NCBI GenBank assembly: GCA_017880715.1
Contig: JADGRT010000027.1
Span: 1-14,806 of the forward strand
Length of the DNA stretch: 14,806 bases
Direction of reading: 5' to 3'
DNA from: Verrucomicrobiia bacterium
GTDB taxonomy: Bacteria; Verrucomicrobiota; Verrucomicrobiia; Limisphaerales; UBA1319
Each line of letters starts with the position of its first letter. The stretch's first letter is position 1. The translations under genes were made by a program, and so were the position numbers. The notes under the pieces are model-generated. The model made no database searches and had not been told where the DNA came from. It saw only the letters and a list, made by a program, of their open reading frames with translations. Below are positions 1 to 6,067 of the stretch, piece after piece.

Positions 1-92
1 CCGGGCTGCTGCATGATGTGTATGATGAACGCCTCTCTTGAGGTGGAAGTTATGCTGAAATCGGCTGTTCGCTGATGTGTGGATTTCGGGGT

Positions 93-1022
93 TCATTTTT
101 CCCCTCCCGCCAGCACCGTTTGAAAGTGCGGCGGCGGTTCCTCGCGCGCGACCACTTGTATTTCGAGCTTCTTAAAGCCCACCGCCTCCAGCCACCGATG
201 CAGGTCGCTCTCGGCAAATCCCAGCCACTGGTCGCCGTGTAATTCGCGGGCCTGCTCGAACTGGTGCAGCCGCAGATCCAGGATCATGACCTGCCCCCCA
301 GGTCGCAACATGCGGTAAGCCGAAGCCAGCGCGCGATCCGGATGCGCCGCATGATGCAACGCCTGGCTCAACACCACCAAATCCACACTGCCCGGATCGA
401 TCGGCGGATTCTCCAGGTCGCCCAGGCGAAATTCCAGGTTCTTGATGCCGTTCTTTTTGGCCTTGGCCGCGCCGAAAGCCACGATTTTTTCCGAGTTATC
501 GACGGCAATCACTCGCTTCGCCCGCCGCGCCAACAGCTCGCTGAGCAAACCCTCGCCCGACCCCAAATCCGCTATCGTCAGCGGCGGCAGAATGCGCAAC
601 AATAAGTGGCCAAACGCCTGCCAGGAACGCCCCGGACCATAACTGCGATCAAACCGGCCGGCCACCTGGTTGAAATACACCTGGGCCTGATCCTGGCGCA
701 ACGTCAACACCCGCTTCACATTGACCCGATCCGCCTCATGCTCCGGCAATTCGGCCGCCCCGCTTACCGCGAGTTGGATGAACCCTCGCGCCGCCGCATC
801 CGGCTGCTGGCTGATCCGGTAAAACGCCCGCTTCCCCTCGCGCCGCGATTGCAGCAGACCCGCATCCTGCAACAACCCCAGATGCGTCGAGATGCGCGAC
901 TGCCCCAGACGGGTGATGTCTTGCAGTTCCTGCACCGACAATTCCTCCCGCTCCAGCAGGGCCATCAGCCGCAGCCGGGTTGGATCAGCCAGCGCTCGCA
1001 GCGATTTCAAGGTCGTGGACAT
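93..1022 (-). CDS. ArsR-family repressor fused to a class I SAM-dependent methyltransferase domain (SahR-like)
   Basis: This 309-residue protein has two domains. Residues 1-80 form an ArsR winged helix: an ALADPTRLRLMALL opening, then the recognition helix SRISTHLGLLQDAGLL at about 42-57. No CxC metal site is present. Residues about 125-240 form a Rossmann methyltransferase fold with the SAM loop DLGSGEG at 152-158 and an acidic beta-2 end (VDNS, Asp175). ArsR proteins with this C-terminal domain include the SahR regulators of SAM recycling known from Proteobacteria; the divergent metK and nearby ahcY support the same role here, with SAM or SAH as ligand (inference). I use ATG 1022. The frame is open up to TTG 1088, but that codon lies in the predicted -35 box and the extra 22 residues do not fit the family. 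Only weak Shine-Dalgarno (GGGGA) precedes the start. It could also be an active methyltransferase; ligand sensing is more likely. Confidence 0.88.
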   Translation of the reverse strand: MSTTLKSLRALADPTRLRLMALLEREELSVQELQDITRLGQSRISTHLGLLQDAGLLQSRREGKRAFYRISQQPDAAARGFIQLAVSGAAELPEHEADRVNVKRVLTLRQDQAQVYFNQVAGRFDRSYGPGRSWQAFGHLLLRILPPLTIADLGSGEGLLSELLARRAKRVIAVDNSEKIVAFGAAKAKKNGIKNLEFRLGDLENPPIDPGSVDLVVLSQALHHAAHPDRALASAYRMLRPGGQVMILDLRLHQFEQARELHGDQWLGFAESDLHRWLEAVGFKKLEIQVVAREEPPPHFQTVLAGGEK

Positions 1023-1058
1023 AAAATTCTTTTGATCCCCAGTTGACGCCGAAGGAAA

Positions 1059-1088
1059 AAGATATATCTTCTTATCTTGATACGTCAA
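1059..1088 (-). promoter_or_regulatory. Predicted promoter and operator of the ArsR-methyltransferase gene, divergent from metK
   Basis: On the minus strand TTGACG (1083-1088), a 16-base spacer and TATATC (1061-1066) form a sigma70-like promoter about 40 bases before ATG 1022. The -10 box lies inside the perfect 12-bp palindrome AAGATATATCTT (1059-1070). TTGA-TACG-TCAA (1077-1088) is a second, smaller inverted repeat over the -35, and TATCTT recurs at 1065-1070 and 1073-1078. A repressor binding here would block its own gene and probably metK, whose start is 30 bases further on. The binding function is inferred from position and symmetry. Confidence 0.5.
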
Positions 1089-1117
1089 TACGTTGTTAAA
1101 TTATTTGGATTATCAAC

Positions 1118-2290
1118 ATGAGCAAACGATTCATTTTCTCGTCGGAGTCGGTCGGCGAAGGGCATCCCGACAAGGTGTGCGATACCATTTCCGATGCCGT
1201 GCTGGATGCCTGCCTGGCCCAGGATAAACACAGCCGCGTCGCCTGCGAATGTTACGCCAAATCCAACATTGTCATCGTCGGCGGCGAAATCACCACTAAG
1301 GCCAAACTCGACTTCGTCGCCATCGCCCGCGAGGCCATCCGCGAGATTGGCTATGTCCATGACGACGATGTCTTTCATGCCGACAAGGTGTTCGTGATGA
1401 ACATCGTGACCAAGCAATCGCCCGACATCTCCCAGGGTGTCGATGCGCGCGCCGCCAAGGGCAAGAAGAAGGCCGAGCAAGGCGCTGGCGACCAGGGTTT
1501 GATGTTCGGTTATGCCTGCGATGAAACCGAGGAGTTGATGCCCGCCCCGATCATGTTTGCCCACCGGCTGGGCCGCGAACTGACCCGCATCCGCAAGGCG
1601 GGCGGCGCCAAATGGCTTCGTCCCGACGCCAAGAGCCAGGTTTCCGTGGAATACGTGGACGGCAAACCAACCCGCGTGACCAACGTGGTTGTCTCGACCC
1701 AGCACGCCGCCGACGTCGATCACGAGGAGATCGAACGCTTCATCATCAAGCACGTCATCAAGAAGGTGATTCCGGCCACAATGCTGAACGAGGACACGCT
1801 TTTCCTGATCAATCCCACGGGCCGTTTCGTCGTGGGCGGCCCTCAGGGCGACACCGGTTTGACCGGCCGCAAGATCATTGTGGACAGCTATGGCGGCATG
1901 GGACGCCATGGCGGCGGTGCGTTCTCCGGCAAAGATCCATCCAAAGTGGATCGCAGCGCCGCCTACATGGGTCGTTATGTGGCGAAGAACATTGTGGCCG
2001 CCGGCCTGGCCAAGCGGTGCGAAATCCAGTTCGCCTACGCGATTGGTTATCCCGATCCCGTGTCGGTGGCGGTGGACACTTTTGGGACTGGCGTTGTCAG
2101 CGACGAGCGGATTACCGATGCCGTTGGCCAGGTTTTCAGCTTCAAGCCGGCCGACATCATCAAGCAGCTTAACCTGCTGCGTCCTATTTATTCGAAGACG
2201 ACCAACTACGGTCATTTCGGCAAGAACGATCCCGATCTGACCTGGGAAAAGACGGATAAAGTCAAGGCGCTGAAAAAGGCGGTTAAGTGA
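1118..2290 (+). CDS. metK: S-adenosylmethionine synthetase (methionine adenosyltransferase)
   Basis: Makes S-adenosylmethionine from ATP and methionine in the cytoplasm, the methyl donor for most methylations. The 390 residues match the family's usual length (about 380-400). Clear family motifs are the N-terminal SSESVGEGHPDK with GHPDK at 15-19, the ATP-binding GAGDQGLMFGYA beginning at 122, GDTGLTGRKI near 244-253 and the P-loop-like GGGAFSGKDPSKVDRSAAY beginning at 265. ATG 1118 gives the canonical N-terminus; no good Shine-Dalgarno precedes it. It is divergent from the ArsR-methyltransferase gene, and ahcY follows 172 bases downstream on the same strand, so the two may be co-transcribed. 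The palindrome at 1059-1070 is a plausible operator. I saw no SAM riboswitch in the short leader. Confidence 0.98.
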   Translation: MSKRFIFSSESVGEGHPDKVCDTISDAVLDACLAQDKHSRVACECYAKSNIVIVGGEITTKAKLDFVAIAREAIREIGYVHDDDVFHADKVFVMNIVTKQSPDISQGVDARAAKGKKKAEQGAGDQGLMFGYACDETEELMPAPIMFAHRLGRELTRIRKAGGAKWLRPDAKSQVSVEYVDGKPTRVTNVVVSTQHAADVDHEEIERFIIKHVIKKVIPATMLNEDTLFLINPTGRFVVGGPQGDTGLTGRKIIVDSYGGMGRHGGGAFSGKDPSKVDRSAAYMGRYVAKNIVAAGLAKRCEIQFAYAIGYPDPVSVAVDTFGTGVVSDERITDAVGQVFSFKPADIIKQLNLLRPIYSKTTNYGHFGKNDPDLTWEKTDKVKALKKAVK

Positions 2291-2292
2291 GA

Positions 2293-2460
2293 GGTTCAAG
2301 GGGGAAGGTTTCAGGTTTCAGGAATCCTTGATAACTTGAGCCTTCGCCTGGCGCATCATGGCGCATCAATCCTTTGAAGATATCCGCGATGCTCCAGGGT
2401 CTCATCCGCGCCCGCAACCGCACCTCCTTAAACCTGAAACCTGAAACCTTAAACCTAGAC
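2293..2460. repeat. metK-ahcY spacer bounded by inverted arrays of a degenerate 7-bp repeat
   Basis: Beginning three bases after the metK stop, heptamers GGTTCAA, GGGGGAA, GGTTTCA, GGTTTCA, GGAATCC run from 2293 to 2327. Ending two bases before the ahcY ATG, the opposite orientation CCTTAAA, CCTGAAA, CCTGAAA, CCTTAAA, CCTAGAC runs from 2426 to 2460. The cores form an exact 18-bp inverted repeat: 2305-2322 against CCTGAAACCTGAAACCTT at 2433-2450, enclosing 110 bases. The enclosed part carries a 10-bp tandem duplication, TGGCGCATCA at 2349-2368. No ORF or known riboswitch was recognised. Function is unknown. Confidence 0.8.
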
Positions 2461-2462
2461 TT

Positions 2463-3896
2463 ATGGCCAAACCGAAGAATTTCACTGCAACCAAGCACGA
2501 CTCCCAAGTCCGCGACCTTTCCCTCGCCGAGTGGGGCCGCAAAACCATCCAGGTCTCCGAGCACGAAATGCCCGGCCTAATGGCCATCCGCGCCAAATAC
2601 GGCCCGCAAAAACCGCTCCAGGGCGTCCGCATCACCGGCTCGCTCCACATGACCATCGAAACGGCCATCCTGATCGAGACCCTCGTCGAACTGGGCGCCT
2701 CCGTGCGCTGGGCGAGCTGCAACATCTTTTCCACCCAGGACCACGCCGCCGCCGCCATTGCCAAGACCGGCCTCAGCGTCTTCGCCTGGAAGGGCGAAAC
2801 GCTCGAGGAATACTGGGATTGCACCCTCGAAGCCCTCACGCATCCGGGCCTGAAAGGGCCTCAACTCATCGTTGACGACGGCGGCGACGCCACCCTGCTC
2901 ATCCACAAGGGCTACCAGCTTGAAGAAGGCGACAAGTGGGTTAACACACCCAGTGGCAGCCACGAGGAACAGGTCATCAAGAATCTCCTTAAGCGCGTGC
3001 TGAAGGAACGCCCCGGCTTCTGGCATGCCGTGGTGAAAGACTGGAAAGGGGTCTCCGAGGAAACCACCACCGGCGTTCATCGGCTCTATCAGATGTTGGA
3101 GGCCGGCAAGTTGCTGGTGCCCGCCATCAACGTCAATGACTCCGTCACCAAGTCCAAGTTCGACAACCTCTACGGCTGCCGGGAATCGCTCGCCGATGGC
3201 ATCAAGCGCGCCACCGACGTCATGGTCGCCGGCAAGGTCGCCGTGGTTTGCGGTTACGGCGACGTCGGCAAAGGCAGCGCCCACTCCCTGCGCGGCTTCG
3301 GCGCCCGCGTGATCGTGACCGAGATCGATCCCATCAATGCCCTCCAGGCCGCGATGGAAGGTTTCGAAGTGACGACCGTCGAGGATACCCTGGGCGAAGG
3401 CGACATCTATGTCACCTGCACGGGCAACCGCGACATCATCACGCTAGAACACATGGGGAAGATGAAAGACCAGGCGATCGTCTGCAACATCGGCCACTTC
3501 GATAACGAAATTCAGGTGGACCGCCTCAACACCGCCAAAGGCGCGAAGCGTCTCAACATTAAGCCACAGGTGGATAAATACACCTTTGCTGACGGCCATT
3601 GCATTTACCTGCTGGCGGAAGGCCGGCTGGTGAATCTCGGTTGCGCTACCGGGCATCCGAGCTTCGTCATGTCGAACTCCTTCACCAACCAGTGCCTGGC
3701 CCAGATCGACCTCTGGAAAAAGCGCGACACGAACAAAATCGGTGTCTATCGCCTGCCCAAGGAACTCGACGAGGAGGTCGCCCGTTTGCACCTCGAGAAA
3801 ATCGGCGTCAAACTGACCAAGCTCACCAAGCAGCAGGCCCATTACATCGGCGTGCCCGTAACCGGCCCCTACAAAGCCGAGCACTACCGGTATTGA
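2463..3896 (+). CDS. ahcY: Adenosylhomocysteinase (S-adenosyl-L-homocysteine hydrolase)
   Basis: Splits S-adenosylhomocysteine, the product and inhibitor of SAM-dependent methylases, into homocysteine and adenosine, using bound NAD. At 477 residues it is within the range of longer bacterial forms. Diagnostic stretches are GSLHMTIETAILIETL near the N-terminus, the CNIFSTQDHAAAAI substrate-domain motif, NDSVTKSKFDNLYGCRESL, the NAD-binding loop GYGDVGKG at 264-271, HFDNEI, and the conserved C-terminal YKAEHYRY, which reaches the NAD of a neighbouring subunit. ATG 2463 gives the usual MAKPKNF-type N-terminus; the heptamer array ends directly before it and there is no Shine-Dalgarno. It follows metK, forming a methyl-cycle pair. 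I checked for an SAH riboswitch in front and saw none. Confidence 0.98.
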   Translation: MAKPKNFTATKHDSQVRDLSLAEWGRKTIQVSEHEMPGLMAIRAKYGPQKPLQGVRITGSLHMTIETAILIETLVELGASVRWASCNIFSTQDHAAAAIAKTGLSVFAWKGETLEEYWDCTLEALTHPGLKGPQLIVDDGGDATLLIHKGYQLEEGDKWVNTPSGSHEEQVIKNLLKRVLKERPGFWHAVVKDWKGVSEETTTGVHRLYQMLEAGKLLVPAINVNDSVTKSKFDNLYGCRESLADGIKRATDVMVAGKVAVVCGYGDVGKGSAHSLRGFGARVIVTEIDPINALQAAMEGFEVTTVEDTLGEGDIYVTCTGNRDIITLEHMGKMKDQAIVCNIGHFDNEIQVDRLNTAKGAKRLNIKPQVDKYTFADGHCIYLLAEGRLVNLGCATGHPSFVMSNSFTNQCLAQIDLWKKRDTNKIGVYRLPKELDEEVARLHLEKIGVKLTKLTKQQAHYIGVPVTGPYKAEHYRY

Positions 3897-4002
3897 CTCC
3901 GATCAGAAGCTGGAGATCGGCTCTAGATCCCTCTAAACCGCCACTGACTGAGTTCAAAATCAGGTTTTTGAGCGCCTAAACCCGCTATTAGCCAGAGCGG
4001 AC

Positions 4003-4065
4003 TTCACGCCTCGAGCGTGAAAATGACGCAAACACCCTTTTACCCGGCATGCGTGAAATTCACGC
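4003..4065. repeat. Four copies of TTCACGC/GCGTGAA as two inverted pairs
   Basis: TTCACGC (4003-4009) faces GCGTGAA (4015-4021) across five bases, and GCGTGAA (4051-4057) faces TTCACGC (4059-4065) across one base. All arms are exact seven-base matches. The pairs could be protein-binding sites or small hairpins; no T-run follows, so they are not typical terminators. Confidence 0.65.
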
Positions 4066-4238
4066 CTTACAAAATCGGTTTTTCAAGCCACGTTGTTTAT
4101 TATTGTATTGCAATATGTTACAACGATTAGGGTCAGTTTTGCTCCAGCACATTTGGATTTTTAAGATGGCATGAAAAGTTGGAATGCCAATTGCGAATGG
4201 CATGGTATGCACGATGCTAAATTTTTCTGACAAAAAAT

Positions 4239-4266
4239 TTGACAGGGGAAGTGCATGGATTAGAGT
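4239..4266 (+). promoter_or_regulatory. Predicted sigma70-type promoter of the pseudopilin gene
   Basis: TTGACA (4239-4244) is a perfect -35 hexamer. It is followed after 16 bases by TAGAGT (4261-4266), which matches four of six -10 positions. Transcription would begin near 4273, giving a leader of about 26 bases before ATG 4299. The -35 box sits at the end of the AAATTTTT/AAAAATTT inverted repeat. Prediction from sequence only. Confidence 0.4.
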
Positions 4267-4298
4267 TCGCACACCAACGACCCAAAAAATTAGTTTTT

Positions 4299-5054
4299 AT
4301 GAACAAAGTGTTAAAGAATCACAAAGTCGGGGCTTTCACGCTCATTGAGCTGTTAGTCGTTATCGCCATCATCGCTATTCTGGCCGGTATGCTTTTGCCG
4401 GCTTTGGCCAACGCGAAAGCCAAGGCTCAGCGTATCGCTTGCACCAACAACCTGAAGCAGATCGGGTTGTCGTTCCGTATTTTTGCCACGGATAACACGG
4501 ATTCGTTCCCGATGAATATATCGACTAACCAGGGTGGTTCCAGTGAATATGTGGGTATGGCAACGGCCCCGCTTTATACTTTTTATACGTTCCTCTGCAT
4601 GTCCAATGAACTGGGCACTCCTAAAATCATCGTCTGTCCGTCCGATAGTGATCGTAAAGACATGTCGAACTTCGTTGGCGTGCTCAAGAACACGGTCCAA
4701 AACGGTGGTGGAAATCATTCCGTAAGTTTCTTTGTTGGTATTGATGCCGTGGAAACCGAGCCGCAAATGATGCTGGCTGGCGATCGCAACATCACGAATA
4801 CCGTCCTGCTCAATGCCGATGGCAAGTATGGTCAAATTGCGTATTTCCAGACGGGTACCGTTGGCTCAATCTACGGCCCCAACAATACCGGCGCCGGCTG
4901 GAGTTCCAAGATTCACAAGGCCAACGGCAACAGCGTGATGGGTGATGGCAGCGTACTGCAGTCTTCCGCCTCCCGTCTGAAAGACGCGCTCAGCAATTCC
5001 CAGAACTCCTCCAACCGGATGACTTTCCCGAATGAGCCTGGCAAGAACATGTAA
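4299..5054 (+). CDS. Type II secretion/pilin-like protein with prepilin leader and H-X9-DG domain
   Basis: A 251-residue pseudopilin. Residues 1-12 are a short charged prepilin leader ending in Gly-Ala, followed by the hydrophobic FTLIELLVVIAIIAILAG helix. Glu17 falls at +5 if cleavage is after Ala12, and at +6 if after Gly11; +5 is the usual place for the conserved Glu. The rest is an extracytoplasmic globular domain with the processing-associated motif His206-X9-Asp216-Gly217 near the C-terminus. This architecture is abundant in Verrucomicrobiota and Planctomycetota, often as many paralogues. I chose ATG 4299; the frame is open to TTG 4239, but that codon is the predicted -35. No Shine-Dalgarno is visible. 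It has its own promoter and a strong terminator, so it is a single-gene unit. The exact fibre or secretion machine it serves cannot be told from this window. Confidence 0.9.
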   Translation: MNKVLKNHKVGAFTLIELLVVIAIIAILAGMLLPALANAKAKAQRIACTNNLKQIGLSFRIFATDNTDSFPMNISTNQGGSSEYVGMATAPLYTFYTFLCMSNELGTPKIIVCPSDSDRKDMSNFVGVLKNTVQNGGGNHSVSFFVGIDAVETEPQMMLAGDRNITNTVLLNADGKYGQIAYFQTGTVGSIYGPNNTGAGWSSKIHKANGNSVMGDGSVLQSSASRLKDALSNSQNSSNRMTFPNEPGKNM

Positions 5055-5074
5055 TTGCCCATTTTTTTAGCAGC

Positions 5075-5100
5075 AAGGCGCCCTTCGGGGCGCCTTTTTT
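5075..5100 (+). terminator. Rho-independent terminator of the pseudopilin gene
   Basis: A nine-pair stem, AAGGCGCCC (5075-5083) with GGGCGCCTT (5088-5096), closes on a TTCG tetraloop with a C-G closing pair and runs into six Ts (5095-5100). It lies 21 bases after the TAA. On the opposite strand the stem is not followed by a T-run, so it is unlikely to terminate the convergent epimerase transcript. Confidence 0.92.
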
Positions 5101-5104
5101 GTTT

Positions 5105-6067
5105 TCAAACCATCGCCACCCGCTCGATCAGTCGGCGCAAACGTGTCTGCGGCCGAAATCGCACGAATTTGAAGAGCTTTTCCACGTTGGGTTTGCGACG
5201 CAACATATCCTCAAAACCCGGAGCGTAAGCCTCGTGGTAAGGCACCCACTCGATGGCCGAAGATGAACCCACAATTTCCTTAACCAACTTGGCCAGGTCA
5301 TAGATGCTGACTTCCTCGGTGCTGCCCACGTTGAACACCTGTCCCCGCGCCTCCGAACATCGCGGCAGCCGAACCAGAGCCTCGACGGTGTCGAGCACAT
5401 CGCAAAAACAGCGCGTTTGCGTGCCATCGCCGTACACTCTCAAACTCCCGCCTGCCTTGGCCGCTGCCACAAATCTCGGTAATACCATGCCATACTGACC
5501 GGTTTGGCGCGGCCCGACGGTATTGAAGAGCCTGGCAACGATCACCGGCAAGCCCCGCTCGCGCGCATACGCCATCGCTAAAAATTCGTCCATTAGTTTG
5601 GAACACGCATAGCTCCACCGTCCCAAATGTGGCGGACCGATCAACAGATCGTCGTCCTCCCGAAAGGCATCTTTCTGGCTTTTGCCATAAACCTCCGAGG
5701 TGGAAGTCAGCAATAATGGCGTCCGCGAACGGCTCACGGCTTCCAAAACCACTTCGGTTTCTCGCAAATTGGTCTGGATCGTGCGAATGGGTGATTTGAC
5801 GACCAGTTCAACCCCCACCGCCGCCGCCAGGTGAAACACCACTTCGGCGCCAGCCACCAAATCGGCCAAGTCCAAACAGTCCGAAACCCGGCCGCGGCGC
5901 ACCTGGAGATTCGGATGGGCACTCACGGCCTGCAGATTCTCCACCCGCCCCGTCGAGAGATCATCGATCACCGTCACCCGTCTGCCCTCGGCCAACAAAC
6001 GCTCGACTAGGTGCGAACCAATAAACCCGGCCCCCCCCGTGACAATCACATGCGGCAGGTCAGTCAT
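5105..6067 (-). CDS. NAD-dependent sugar-nucleotide epimerase/dehydratase (extended SDR family)
   Basis: A 320-residue extended short-chain dehydrogenase. The NAD-binding GGAGFIG motif is at 11-17, an acidic pair VIDDLSTG follows beta-2 at 34-40, and the active-site elements are TSTSEVYG at 121-128 and the catalytic YACSK at 153-157 (Tyr153, Lys157). LFNTVGPRQ, YGDGTQTR and FNVGS-type stretches place it with UDP-glucose 4-epimerases, UDP-glucuronate decarboxylases and dTDP-glucose dehydratases. The C-terminal half does not let me choose among these substrates. It would act in the cytoplasm on an activated sugar for envelope or exopolysaccharide synthesis. ATG 6067 overlaps the last eight bases of the upstream amidase gene, which suggests translational coupling. 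Confidence 0.9.
   Translation of the reverse strand: MTDLPHVIVTGGAGFIGSHLVERLLAEGRRVTVIDDLSTGRVENLQAVSAHPNLQVRRGRVSDCLDLADLVAGAEVVFHLAAAVGVELVVKSPIRTIQTNLRETEVVLEAVSRSRTPLLLTSTSEVYGKSQKDAFREDDDLLIGPPHLGRWSYACSKLMDEFLAMAYARERGLPVIVARLFNTVGPRQTGQYGMVLPRFVAAAKAGGSLRVYGDGTQTRCFCDVLDTVEALVRLPRCSEARGQVFNVGSTEEVSIYDLAKLVKEIVGSSSAIEWVPYHEAYAPGFEDMLRRKPNVEKLFKFVRFRPQTRLRRLIERVAMV

Larger units (their letters stand above)
3897..4298. other. AT-rich gene-free region with several inverted repeats
   Basis: No credible gene is present; the 70-codon minus-strand frame at 4060-4272 has no recognisable product. Contents: a weak stem CCGATC/GATCGG (3899-3904, 3915-3920) just after ahcY without a T-run, so not a convincing terminator; the GCGTGAA repeats (listed separately); the palindrome TATTGCAATA (4106-4115); three copies of ATGCCA/TGGCAT (4167-4172, 4184-4189, 4198-4203); and an 8-bp inverted repeat AAATTTTT/AAAAATTT (4219-4226, 4233-4240). 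The last 200 bases are much more AT-rich than the flanking genes, as expected for a promoter region. Confidence 0.7.

Noticed and set aside
1..92. C-terminal fragment of an upstream gene (open plus frame ending at TGA 73-75)
   Set aside because: Only 24 codons, no recognisable protein motif, and the window edge prevents a decision.
1023..1088. Longer start of the ArsR-methyltransferase gene at TTG 1088
   Set aside because: The 22 extra residues are unlike ArsR N-termini, and the region carries the predicted promoter and palindrome.
1089..1117. SAM riboswitch before metK
   Set aside because: The leader is too short for SAM-I/SAM-II/SAM-III aptamers and shows none of their conserved elements; an operator is the better explanation.
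1085..2299. 404-codon open frame on the minus strand
   Set aside because: Exactly antisense to metK and without recognisable motifs; a codon-bias shadow.
2291..2462. SAH riboswitch before ahcY
   Set aside because: The position and function would fit, but I could not find the conserved GC-rich SAH-aptamer core; the spacer is made of heptamer arrays and a 10-bp duplication.
3899..3920. ahcY terminator from the CCGATC/GATCGG stem
   Set aside because: Six-pair stem with a ten-base loop and no T-run.
4255..4263. Start-stop mini-ORF ATG-GAT-TAG behind a good AGGGGA
   Set aside because: The nice Shine-Dalgarno is probably chance; it lies upstream of the predicted transcript start and codes for two residues.
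4060..4272. 70-codon minus-strand gene in the ahcY-pseudopilin spacer
   Set aside because: AT-rich, no family resemblance, no ribosome binding site, and it covers the predicted pseudopilin promoter.
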